From contig JAAROD010000093.1 in the NCBI GenBank assembly GCA_012274445.1, forward strand, positions 124,001 through 188,000: 64,000 bases of DNA. Reading direction: 5' to 3'. The stretch's first letter is position 1. Each line of letters begins with the position of its first letter. This document shows, piece by piece, positions 10,215-20,751 of this stretch. Under the pieces are notes generated by a model. It made no database searches. It was not told the DNA's origin and worked only from the letters and a program-made list of their open reading frames with translations. Both the position numbers and the translations under genes were made by a program. The DNA comes from Sclerotiophoma versabilis. Lineage: Eukaryota; Ascomycota; Dothideomycetes; Pleosporales; Didymellaceae.

Positions 10215-11050
10215 TTTTGTTTAGAGAAACGAGATGTCCGCAATACACAAAGGGCAAGTAGTAGACAGTTTGACCTTTTCCTAGCTTGATTGCAGATAAA
10301 GAGGGATGGAAGAGGAGGAGGAAGAATAGGATGGAGGACTTTGGGAAATGATCGAGATGATGGCCCGCATATATACCTATGAGCGCCCCCTGTTTGATGC
10401 TACGCTGGGTGCGGGATTTCAAACCCTGTCCAATACATGATTATCTGTATCTCCCTGTCCCTGGCCACTCTGATGCCTGCCCTGGAGTTCAGGGAACCCA
10501 GTACGAAGCAATTGCATGGATCCGTCCCGGCAAGAACACGCGTCCCGTCATGGGTCTAAACATATCGAGGGTGTCGAACCGTAGATCTCCTCAAAGATAG
10601 AAACTAATGCGGTGGTCTGTCCATGTGATGGTCCAGCTGTATCAAAACGCAAGGCAGACTTCGGCTCTTTGACCACATCAAGACACCGTGAAGGTCACTG
10701 ACCCGTCTTGGACGAGGGATGCCCCAATCAGAATAACCAGATAGGACCGAAGAGCAGACATCTGTCACTTGACGCATGCTAGTTTCCTCATAACCATTAT
10801 CCGTATGGCCCGGCGGTGACATGCTCTGGACGGAGGAATACCAGAAAGGCTTGTCCGCCGACGTTCGTGTTGCATAAATCATGCACTTCGAGACGGAAGA
10901 TGCTCATTGGTGAAGGTGTGCCGAGTTTGGAGAAGATATAGTGCTAGAGACGACCTGGCATGACGCGTGTAGATTGCTTTCCTTGCTCTCCGAGGCCCGC
11001 AGTGAGGTATAAAGTCTTACACCCGCTTTCTCCAGTCTCTCCTTCAAACC
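10215..11050. promoter_or_regulatory. shared divergent promoter region of genes A and B
   Basis: 836 bp between the two start codons. TATAAAG at 11008-11014 lies 37 bp before the ATG of gene B. TATATA at 10370-10375 lies on the gene A side. The region is mirrored at 31988-32823, so both copies should be regulated alike. No other site is assigned. Confidence 0.6.
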
Positions 11051-12668
11051 ATGGAATTTTTCGCGTTTAACGCTATGTCCCTTTGGGATACTACCAAGGA
11101 GATGCCTTTGTTCTTGACACAAGAGGAATTTAACGAAATTTGGGGCATGCCCTTATGGGATTGGGTCATGGCAGACCAATTCGTCTCTTCGCTTCCAGAT
11201 CACAGTTCACAGGAGCTGACCACCACCGAGTGGAACCAAATTGCGCCTGACAGCATCGATTCTGTCTCCATGGGCGCGAGTCCTCAAACAAAAGCGACCG
11301 ATATTTTGTGTGACGCTACCCAAGCTAGTCAGGCTTGGGCAGACAAAGTCACGACCAACGAAAGTCTTCCCAGCGACCAGGTTGGACCTCACCTTGCAAA
11401 CCAACAATTACCCTTGGGCAGAACGAGTGAAGATGGGACATCTCCGCAAGGTGAGGCTGTCGAGTGGCGGGATGCCGTCAACCCATTTCCCAACGAACCG
11501 TCCGGCCCTCCTAAGAGTAGTCAAGGCGGAGCCACCGACTTGGTCCATAGCCAGGATTCCGACCGGCAGGATGCAGTGGATTCTCTACCTGACGAGGAGA
11601 CTGAAGCGCAAGCGTCTAGTTGTGAGGTGCACCAAGACGCGCTTCGAGACCTCCAATCTACAATGCCGATGGGCGATATTGTCAGGAGCAGTTCCGCAAA
11701 CAGCACCCAGGATTTGATGGACGACGCTGTAACGGAACAGAGCAGCAGACGTTCCGGACCCGAACTTACGCCATACGAGTTGCATACCACGGGGGCCGAG
11801 CAGCAAGGGTTCCAAGATGAGACAAGGCCCGCCGGCAGCTCGCAGCAGGAGTGTGGATCTGATATCGTCAAAACTCGCCCCTTAGACCAAGAATGTGTTA
11901 CTAAACGTGCTGGTGAGGCCGAAAAGACCACCGCAAGATCTGGCGAAGACACAGTTGGATCCAAGAGTAACAGTTCCAGGCAAAGTATGAGACGAAAGCT
12001 GACAAAACACAGATAAACCGATGATGTCGGATGTAGAGGGGTCATCACTAAGACAGCCACAGTGCAAATCAGCCGTTGCAGACATCGAGGTTGATGATTA
12101 CGACAACAGAAGACGACTAGCAGATAGAATCCCTCGCAGAACGACTCGAGTGACGGGCAAGAGGCGTTGGGACGACACGCAGTTGTGGGGTGGACACGAA
12201 TTTGGAGCGAAGAAACTGGAAGAGCTCAATAGCGCGTGGGCCACACTAAAGTCAGACCGCCTTGACGAGCTGGAAGGTCTTACAAAGACGTCTGGGAGGA
12301 TCAGCAACCATATCGAGGACCTGGCTAGAGACTTCTTAACGGAAATCACCTCGCTCGACCCAATATTTGGTGCACTTCAAGCGAGCAACTCAAGACCGTC
12401 TACTAGTACACCGCATCTCGTAGATTGCATGTTGGAGCCTATGAGGTGCTGGAGAGAACTGAAGAAAGAGCTAAGTACAAGTGGATGTTTAAAAGCGGAC
12501 AAAGAGAGAAAGAACATAGTGCGTAGATTTGGAGAGGCGCTGGAGTCCCTTGATGCTGTAGCAACAGTGTACGACAGCATTTCGAAGTACCCCTACTCTA
12601 TTGATGTTGGAGGTACCAATGGTGACAGGGAATACCGGTGCCAGCCATACAAGACGAGGCGTCGGTAG
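11051..12668 (+). CDS. cassette gene B, copy 1: unrecognised 521-aa acidic protein
   Basis: Exon 1 (11051-11984) and exon 2 (12037-12668) join across a 52-bp intron (GTATGA donor, GCTGAC branch, GTAG acceptor), which removes the in-frame stop at 12014-12016. The first 310 residues are rich in Ser, Gln, Asp and Glu and look disordered. The second exon starts with a basic stretch (RRRLADRIPRRTTRVTGKRR), then a helical region to the end. There is no recognised domain. This layout would fit a nuclear protein, but that is inference. A TATA box sits 37 bp upstream. A mirror copy is at 30370-31987. Confidence 0.75.
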
Positions 12669-12970
12669 GGTCGTAGTTAGTGTTTCGTTAGTTTTCGAAC
12701 TTTTGCGTGTGGTCTGGATGCAGAAATAAGGGCATTGCAAGATGATGCATCTACGAAGTAGCCTTTGCCACAACTCTCCCATCCTACTGCTCTTTTTTTT
12801 GTGGAAAATGGACATCGAAGCTTACGGTCGCCGCATCGACTCCACAAAAAACATTCGCACCAATAATTTATTAATACGGCATCGTTCGGCACGTGATTGG
12901 TCTATTGTCAATAGCACAGTTTGTGCCGTACCCGAGGCTCTGTCATACATACTATCAACCAAACCACTCC

Positions 12971-13133
12971 TTAGGTCCCGTTTGGCTTCCTACGTACACG
13001 TTGGTTTGTAACATCAGAATCCTTGATCGGCTTTGCATGACTGTCCTCGCTGAGAACGAGTCGATGAGGAACGAAGCGTATAATGTTCACCTCCTTCGTG
13101 CTCATGCCGATGTGAAAGTTTTCCGCATTGACT
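12971..13133 (-). pseudogene. 3' tail of DUF3723 gene, truncated at arm boundary
   Basis: The last 53 codons and stop of the DUF3723 protein (from VNAENFHIGMSTKEVNII to its C-terminus). This copy is cut at the inner edge of the left arm. It is identical to 29905-30067 within the complete gene. Upstream of 13133 the sequence is unrelated, so this is a non-functional remnant left by the duplication. Confidence 0.9.
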
Positions 13134-13769
13134 ATGTGGAGTGTGCCTGAAACGAGACGATGGTGTCGGCCTGTATGATGTCCTTGCACACTTTTGGCTT
13201 ATGTATTCGGCATGAACAAGGCGCGTAGCAGCATTGATCAGGATGATAAAGTTCTCCGTCTTCTTGGCAAACAACCCAGCTCAAGCTTCCAGCCATAACC
13301 CAGGTCACAACCCAGGAGGGAACTAAGTGCATGCATTATGTTCAAAGGTGCACGCAGCATTTCATCTGCCATCTCAATACAAATGCCAGCAATGGTAATC
13401 CAACAAGAAAGTATTTTATCGTATTTGTGTACTTAAAAATGCTTAGGCTCGACTACTGCTATTCAAGGCAAATATCGTGTGCCGTTTGCAAGCTTCAGCT
13501 GTCTCTCTCGTCTCGTACTTACATGTGTAAACTACGGATGCAATCGAATGAGCATATGTGCTAAAAAGATGACAACATACTGGGGTTTCCTTGCCTTGCG
13601 CTTTTTACGCTTGACGATGGACCTTAGGTGGACCGGTATCGTTACGGAAGGATGGAAGCGAAGGATGCTGCGTATGATCACAAAGGTCTGGATCACCAGA
13701 GTCGTTCCTCAACAAGACTTGTTCAGGTAACTCCGCCGCGGTACGTGAGGTTGACCACGTGCCTACTAG
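13134..13769. other. non-coding stretch at left end of spacer
   Basis: No supported gene. It ends at an in-frame TAG directly before the BCS1-like remnant. No Walker A sequence that could belong to that remnant was found here. Confidence 0.5.
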
Positions 13770-14309
13770 ATTAACGCGGACTCCAATCTGGAAGATTCTG
13801 ATCTTTCAGCTCTGTTCAGGGATCTGCCGGGAAGGTGTATTGTCTTGCTCGAAGATATTGATGCTTCAGGGGTTGAAGGTTCTCGGCGCGAGAATGATAC
13901 GAGTAATGGAAAGTCGTCGGGACAGGCTAAGGGATGCACACTTGCAGGTCTCCTCCATGCAATCGACGGTGTTATCTCCACTGAAGGTCGAGTGTTAGTG
14001 ATGACGACAAACCACCCAGAGCTACTGGATCCAGCGCTCATACGCCCTGGTCGGATTGACCGTAAAGTAGAGTTTCCTCTGCTCACAGCAGGTACAGCGC
14101 AGCAAATGTTCAGCTGGTTCTTCAAGGACACGAAAGCTGCTGCCGACGCGCACATGTTTGGATCTCTCTGTACGGAAGGGGAATTAGCTCCAGCAGAGAT
14201 CCAAGAGTTTTTCTTGCAGAACAAACATTCTCCTCTGGAGGTTACTGAACGCTTCAAATCGTGGTTGCGGAAACCGCGATCTAAGGTTGTACAGAAAGAG
14301 GACATCTGA
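13770..14309 (+). pseudogene. C-terminal fragment of a BCS1-like AAA+ ATPase
   Basis: An open frame of 179 codons matching the second half of a BCS1-type AAA domain. It has SNLEDSDLSALFRDLPGR, a Walker B region (CIVLLEDIDASG), the sensor-1 segment VLVMTTNHPELLDPALIRPG and the arginine-finger area GRIDRKVEFPL, then a basic C-terminus. BCS1 proteins are mitochondrial inner-membrane translocases for the Rieske protein, though fungi carry many divergent paralogues. The BCS1 N-terminal domain and Walker A (P-loop) are missing, and a stop precedes the fragment. It is therefore a truncated remnant rather than a working ATPase. Confidence 0.8.
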
Positions 14310-16098
14310 ATGTAATCAACTTATTTCCTAACATGAGCTGAAAATTACTTCATTCCACTTAGCCGTTCATGCCTAATATGTACAAGCTTCCCGTTCACTT
14401 CGAAAGCTGCAGAGCCATACGTCCCACAAGATCAGTGTGGAATGGAGAGAAGTTCTATCAGCAAGCGCGGGAACAGTGTTGCGCACCGCCTATTACGATA
14501 ACTTTAGCGTAGCCATGCATCCATACCTTGACGCCTCATCTTACCTTGACTTTTCGTTTACTGCCCATGAGGTGCCTGAAAAGCAGCGGAAAGCCTCCAA
14601 ACCTGCCCTCTGCTGTGATCGCTTGCGACCGCTTCTAGGACCCAATACTAGTGGTTCCTCTTGCTTGCAGTAGCCGGATATGCAAAGATCCCTATGCAAG
14701 AGTGGAAATGCCCCCCATTAACGGCTGTATCGTTACAGATATCATCGTAGACGCTGTTCGTAGTCTGTGTCGGCCATTATGCCTCGTTCATGCAAATGTT
14801 TTACAAGTGGAGGTCAGAGGCCGTTCGCAATGATTTGGCGCCGGATTGCGATCAAAAAAGATATAATGGCCTTAAGAAGGGTGATATTGATAATGACTGC
14901 ATTGCAAGGAAGTCTAGAGGGAAACATTTGCTAAGGGATTTAGAAAACAGTCTATCTCTGTGTCATGCTGCAGTAATTGAGCAAGCTTCACAATATTCTG
15001 TAAGTGCTTCAATTGCACTGTCCTTGGCACGAAAGCCATGAGAAGAATCTCTGTGAACATTAAAATGACGCTAAAGTCAGGGCTTACTTCTCTTTTACAA
15101 GGGAGACTTCTACTACTTCGGCTAGAAACACCCCACCATAAAGAAGTGTGTGATGACCGCTTTGGTATATCGCTTTGCAATATCGTTTCTGTGGAGTTGG
15201 TGTTCGGGCGGTATGTGCACAGACACTGTTGTGTGTGGGGTGGAACCTGGGCCGTGCCTGAGCGCTGAGTGGAAACAGACGTTGATCGACACTAACTGTT
15301 TTCGAACGGCCAGTTGTGGCCGGCTCTTTTAGGCTAGCGAGCGGCCAGCCGTACTGCCGCAGCACAGATCCCACTATTATCTCCGCCGTGGTAAGTTGCA
15401 GCGCAGTACTTCGTCACTTCTCGGAGTTGCTTTTTGTCACACGGAACACGTTTCCCTCATGAGCCAAGTACGTCAATATGTCAGGGGTGCAAGGATAAGC
15501 CTCTACACACATGGAAAGTAGGAATGAGCGCAGACTCCTCTCGTCACAGCCTCAAGGGCGCCGCGCTAGGCTCTATCCATCACATCCACGGGTGCGTTGC
15601 GCTGCGCACATACCTTGTTTGAATCAGCATGAGAGCTCTACATGCTAGCCAACATGCTGGGCCGGTTCTCAGATTACCTAGGCTTTCTGTGTTGTTCACG
15701 GCTGTACGCCTGACAGCCACACTCGCGGCAGCACGCCCGGGTAAAGAGGCTGCATCACCCTTACCTCTATGACCTGACGAAGAAGAGCGTGATCAGCCTG
15801 ATGCAAGGCTTTGCCTCCAAGGCAGCCATGGTACAGCCTCATCGGCCTTCCTTGTTGAGACGTCATGCGCACGATAGTTGTTCTTAATGCTTCCTTTGCC
15901 CTTTTGCAGTCCTTTACAGGTATCATTAAAGTCCCTCCTGCAACCTTCAAGCTACTTCGTAAACCCAAAGTACCCAAACACTTCAGGACAGTAGCAACGG
16001 AGAGCAAGACTCGACGTTCGAAGACCATTATTCACTTCAATACTACCAAGCATCATCAACGAAACTCTTGATACTGTCCAAGCACAGCGCACCACAGC
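14310..16098. other. long region without supported gene
   Basis: 1.8 kb between the AAA remnant and the C2H2 gene. Only short frames with no recognisable domain are seen. A small inverted motif, GGCCAGTTGTGGCCGGC, occurs near 15310. Confidence 0.5.
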
Positions 16099-16863
16099 AT
16101 GAACATGGTCATTGCTGCCAGCTCGCCGGAGCCTTGTTCGTCACCTCCGCTACCTGCTACCGACCGGCAGAAAGACACTGCCAATACCAGATGTCTATCT
16201 CAGAACGTTTCCTCACAAGATGATAGCGACAAACAATTTAATGAAGCCCGCCCGTACAAGCGCAGGGACGAGCCATTACGGAACCAGGAAGGCAATATGA
16301 TCTGCACGCATTCAGAATGCCCAGGCATTACGTTTGACCGCAAATGCGAATGGAGGTATATAGAACACGACACTTTATGACAACATTAAACCAACTAATT
16401 CTGTAGCAAGCACATGGACAAGCACGACCGACCATACAAGTGTCTCGTTAAAGGGTGTGAGAAGCTGCAGGGCTTCACGTACAGCGGTGGTCTTCAGCGT
16501 CACGAACGCGAAGTACACAAAATGTACTCTGGCGAGATCCTTTTCTGCCAGTTCACAGCCTGCAAGCGCAGCGTTGGCACTGGGTTTACACGAAAAGAGA
16601 ATCTCAAGGAGCACATCCGTCGCTTGCACACTGTTAAAACCACAGAACACTCACCACCCGGCGATAGTCGACAGGCTTCTCAGTCACCTGACATCTGTAA
16701 CATGGAGTATCTTGACAGCGAGGAACCCTCACTCAAGCGGAAACAAAGCTCTGAAAGCCTTCGTGTTGAGGTTAAGAGACTGCGCGATGAAATGAAAAAG
16801 AAGGATGAACGCTTGTGGCAGCTCGAGCAAGCTGTGGAAGCTCTGCAGCAGAGCCGTGAGTAG
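16099..16863 (+). CDS. C2H2 zinc-finger protein (block copy)
   Basis: Predicted DNA-binding regulator of 237 aa. Exon 1 (16099-16355) and exon 2 (16407-16863) join across a 51-bp intron (GTATAT donor, ACTAAT branch, TGTAG acceptor). Splicing creates CEWSKHMDKHDRPYKC, completing a fungal finger pair. Three finger-like units span about residues 70-170: CTHSECPGITFDRKCEWSKH, CLVKGCEKLQGFTYSGGLQR, and CQFTACKRSVGTGFTRKENL ending in H-x4-H. The C-terminus (about 205-235) is a coiled coil (VKRLRDEMKKKDERLWQLEQ) that may dimerise. It is related to the gene at 45524-46975. No lesion is seen, so it may be active. Confidence 0.75.
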
Positions 16864-17008
16864 CCATGTATCAACGCCATTGGCACACAGGCGTGCAGGA
16901 GTCGCACTACTGAGCAGTGTTTCTGCACTGTTCGCTTTGAAGTGGTGGCACAGAGCAGTATTGTAGGCCGCTGAATTTAGCATCTTCTTTGTGACTGGTG
17001 CTAAATAG

Positions 17009-17269
17009 ATGATAAGATGGACTTTGGGGGGAATCCTTGAATGCGAAGTTGAGGAATTACAATCTCTGCGCGGAATCCTTGAATGCGAAGTTGAGGAATT
17101 TCAATCTCTGCGCGGAATCCTTGAATGCGAAGTTGAGGAATTACAATCTCTGCGCCATTGTAAAGGATCCATTCAACGGGACATTGGTGAAATAATAAGG
17201 TTGCTTCGCTCACGGTGGGAGACAATCAAGTCAAACAATGAATACATGTCTTATATCCTTTTCTTGTAA
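17009..17269 (+). CDS. possible small coiled-coil protein with 14-aa repeats
   Basis: An 86-codon frame from ATG 17009 contains three tandem copies of a 14-residue unit (GILECEVEELQSLR), encoded by the 42-bp repeat, followed by a helical tail (GEIIRLLRSRWETIKS). The frame is kept through all repeats, with one Leu/Phe change. It begins about 145 bp after the C2H2 stop. It could be a real small gene, an exon remnant of a larger protein, or a minisatellite that happens to be open. Confidence 0.35.
   Translation: MIRWTLGGILECEVEELQSLRGILECEVEEFQSLRGILECEVEELQSLRHCKGSIQRDIGEIIRLLRSRWETIKSNNEYMSYILFL
17030..17155 (+). repeat. 42-bp tandem repeat, three copies
   Basis: Units at 17030-17071, 17072-17113 and 17114-17155 start with GGAATCCTTGAATGCGAAG and end with CTCTGCGC. 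They differ at one position (TTACAATC versus TTTCAATC). The period is a multiple of three. Confidence 0.9.
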
Positions 17270-18222
17270 ATCCTTGTAGCCACAGAATGGGTCAAATAAC
17301 GATGTTTCTGATCTCACCTCACGGCGACCCCTAAGCTGGGGCGAATATAGACGGTGTGGTTGAATCAAAGCATGCAAGCGAACAGGCGGCGTAGCAATCT
17401 GGAACCTGTTGCTGGGTAGACACAAGATACGATTACCCTCTGAGCGAGATGCTTATAGACCGCCGTGCTCTTAGCAGCATGTGCGATGTGACAAGGCTTG
17501 GTCTAAACAGTAGAACAACCGTGTAACATAATTATTAGGCGTTGAAAGGCATCCATGATGCCTGAACAGTCGTCTAGAAGCACTGACTCTAGAGATGTGA
17601 ATGCGCCTGCATATCAACAAGTACTAGGTGCAGCTACGACATGAGTTTCGGACGGTGTCTTGCCAGTCATGACTCGAACAAGCGATGGGAAACTAAAGGT
17701 GTATCGAAAGGCCGTGGAGGCGCACCAACTGACTAGTCGCGAAATAGGATGGTGCAAATAGAGAAGGAGGTGGTTCTAAGGTGGTTAAGACTACCCAATA
17801 GGAAGCCGAGCCGAGTCGAGGTGCAGGGGTGCATGCTAGCAAGGGACAACCGTGCCGCCTCCTGAATCCTAATTTCCACCCTGCAGTGATTCCAGTTGTA
17901 CTTGACATTGCTCCCACCACTACAGGTGGCTATACCCCGCACAGGCGCCAGAACACATGCCACTCAGCACAAACATATAAACGCCAGAGGTAAGCGCAAA
18001 AGCCGCCTCTTGCATTGTGGAGCCGTAGAGCACCAGCTTGTTGCATCACCGCCCAATAGCAACACAATCACCATTGTACCCAAATATACCTGGATAAGAG
18101 CTTGAATGTTATCTGGTGTTCAAGCTCTGTGAAGTGTTTCCGCTGGTCACTCCTATCGCTCCTTCAATATCGGTACTATATCTGACGTGCGGCACTCACC
18201 AGCAATCGACACTGCTTCGCTA
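17270..18222. other. intergenic region upstream of Zn2Cys6 gene
   Basis: About 950 bp with no supported gene. The part next to 18223 is the likely promoter of the Zn2Cys6 fusion gene, but I saw no clear TATA box. Confidence 0.5.
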
Positions 18223-20751
18223 ATGCTGGAAGGCAAGCTTGGAAAACGCATTGCCCCCAGCTTTACTGCTATCAACGAAAAAACTACTCCTTCTTCGTCA
18301 AAAGTGTTCCCTGGACCAGACTGCACGAAAGTTCAGGAGTCAGTTCCACAAGAACCCAGCTCCAGACACTCCATCTTTCCTACCGTGCCGACGGGCAATA
18401 AACCTCTTGGCCGTCTCTCAAATAGAAATAGATCGCTTTCGATTGGATCTTCCCCATTGGCATTCTCTGCTGAGCAGAAGCCGAGTCTAGGGCCCTATCA
18501 GCGAGCTCTACCTCCAAGAGAGCCGTCGCATCCCAGACATCGTTTGGCTGGAAACCCACACCACTATTACAGCAATCAAGAACGCGACTCAAGCACGCTG
18601 GAGCTTTCACAAAACGATCTGCGGCTAGAACAAAAAAGCGATATTGACGAATACGATTGGAGCACCGCCCACAAGCGCCCAGCTAATCAGCACTCTGACA
18701 AGAAGGAAGTTAAGACAAACCAACAGCCTGCCAATCGAACCAAAACAGGCTGTGGAACTTGTTGGAGGCGCAAGAAGAAATGTGATGAAGCTAAACCAAC
18801 GTGTAACAACTGCCGGCGCGGGAACTTTGAATGTGCAGGCTATGCTAAAGAGATCCCTTGTTTGAAGAACGGCAATGCAAAGGCTCCTCCACTACTACAG
18901 TCGCAAGAGCCAACGTCTGCAGAAATTCCTGTCCACTTAGTTGATTGTACTGTCTCCAACGCTAAACACACCCCACACAGTGAGCCGACCAAGAAGCTCT
19001 GTGTAGAAGCCGCAGCGTCCAACGGGATCGACAATTCTCGGGGCAGACTTTTCAGCGATGATGAGCAGAGGTGCATGCCACTGTAAGATGCAACTCACAG
19101 ACATCTTGAGACATGTGCTAACTTCCACCGCCAGAACATACAGCAGCAGTGCATCCAACGAGAAGTACTACGGACAGGATCTCACCCGTAGTACGGCTTA
19201 GTAAGCGGGAAGGACGTAGCAATGAGGTGTGCCGTACCGTATCCGTATCGTAGCAGAGATTGAAGCCGTAGTACTGCCGTATTTAGGTATATTTTAGGTT
19301 GTGCCTGTGAAGGTTAACAATGTAACGTTGATTGGTTAAAATTAGGGTATTTTTGGCGTTTAGGTCCGTGCGCTAACTATTTATGATGCTTAGATCCGTG
19401 CACTTGAAGTTTGCCCTTAACACCATGCCTAACGCGCGATCTCACTAGCAGTACTACAACCTCTACGCCACTATAACAACATGAGGCACGCGATATTTAA
19501 GTCTCACTACGCGCAAAGTTGATATATATACACAAAAGAAGCTTTTCCGAGAGTGCCTACGCGCTGATACCTCTCCTTACGCTGCTACCAAATTAGGAAA
19601 TATTACGTTAGTACTACGGCTTACGGACCGTATATTACCCCTTTGGGACGGGCAGGCAGTACTAACCACCAAATCGAGCCGTACGTACCGATTCTATACC
19701 CCTACCGTATCGTACTACGTCTCGTTGGATGCACTGTACAGCAGTTCTAGCAAAAGCTGCGCCAAACCACAACAACATGCAATAAAGCATTCACCGCTCC
19801 CTCTGCTACCACCACAAAGTTCTCTTTTGTATTATGAGACATCGAAGAGTACGAACCATGCTGTACTCAACCTCCCCGAAGCAGCAACACAGCTCACAAA
19901 GTACGTACAGCCGCCACACCGGGCTCCAGCTGATGAAGGATCTCCCGTCTCTAACACCCGCACGTCTTGTCTCTTGCCACCAATGGTTCTCATGCCAGCT
20001 GCACGGCCAACTTCAATATTGACTCACTATGCACATTAATGTGTGCCTCCCAAGACCGAAAAGGACAAGATGCTATTAAGAGAGAGATTTCGGCCAGAAA
20101 CTCAACACCTTGTTGACGAGCGCGAACTTTGCTCGAGAGCGTTGTTTCGCTTTGACAGCAGTCATAGCAAAGAAAGGGTATATGTTGGTTCTAGCGAGCT
20201 TCAACGGCTACTAAGGTACATTATGGCCGCCAGATGGATCTATGCTCTAGCTGGTGAACACCGGAATACCGGTCATCTGGGTGACGGCGTCAGTGTGTCT
20301 GCACCGTTCCACTGCGATTATGGCTGCAACATCTCGATTGGAGACAACGTCGTTATTGGACCTGACTGTCAACTGCTCGACTCAGGCAGAATTGCAGTCG
20401 GAAGGAACACAAAGATTGGGGCTCGCGTGACCGTTTCAACCCTGGGGGTGCCCACTGACGTATGGTCACTGGAGGGAAGCAAGGGTACTGCAGTTGCTCG
20501 CGAAGTCTACATCGGCGAAAATGTCTACATTGGCGACGGATGCACCGTCGAGGCGGGCGTCCGCATCGGTAACAATGCGATCGTGCATGCTGGATCCGTT
20601 GTTGTCCGAGTAAGTCTACCCTTCCTACTTTTCCTGCAAAACCCCGATGATAGGGTACTAGCCATCGTGCAAACCAACACGACGACAATAATGAACTAAT
20701 TGCATGCAGGATGTTCCAGCAGACTGCGTTGTCGCTGGCAATCCAGTCTGA
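18223..20751 (+). pseudogene. Zn2Cys6 regulator fused to maltose/galactoside acetyltransferase-like domain, disrupted
   Basis: Exon 1 (18223-19083) encodes a fungal Zn2Cys6 cluster at about residues 177-206 (CGTCWRRKKKC, then CNNC and C). A GTAAGA...CCGCCAG intron (19084-19131) leads to exon 2, which is split by a 590-bp hAT-like MITE. Removing the MITE plus one target duplication restores the frame (TYSSSSKSCAKPQ and onward). That frame continues past one TAA (20037-20039) straight into VPPKTEKDKMLLRERFRPET, the start of a maltose-acetyltransferase (Mac) domain, and left-handed beta-helix hexapeptides (ISIGDNVVIGPD, VYIGENVYIGDG). A last intron (20610-20709) leads to DVPADCVVAGNPV and stop. 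Zn2Cys6-Mac fusions are, as I recall, known in fungi. At least two lesions make this copy a likely pseudogene; the acetyltransferase half might still be made from an internal ATG. Confidence 0.8.
19139..19744. mobile_element. hAT-type MITE with 8-bp target-site duplication
   Basis: The element spans 19147-19736 (590 bp). Its ends are inverted repeats, CAGTGCATCCAACGAGA at the left and its complement at the right, with further imperfect pairing inward (GTAGTACGG-like). The flanks are identical 8-mers TACAGCAG (19139-19146 and 19737-19744). The CAGTG start and 8-bp duplication are hallmarks of the hAT superfamily. There is no transposase frame, so it is non-autonomous. It sits in exon 2 of the Zn2Cys6 fusion gene. 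Confidence 0.9.

Larger units (their letters stand above)
7358..13133 (+). repeat. left arm of 5.8-kb inverted repeat
   Basis: 5,776 bp that reappear as reverse complement at 29905-35680; position p pairs with 43038-p. Identity was checked at the breakpoints, in all long reading frames, in introns and at an 8-T run, with no mismatch found. At the outer end, identity starts with ACAATGACGACAC (7358). At the inner end it stops after CCGCATTGACT (13133). The arm holds the 3' end of the 476-aa gene, genes A and B, and the 3' tail of DUF3723. Confidence 0.95.

Noticed and set aside
11985..12036. Gene B as two separate genes split by a stop at 12014
   Set aside because: A 52-bp intron with canonical donor, branch and acceptor joins both frames in phase.
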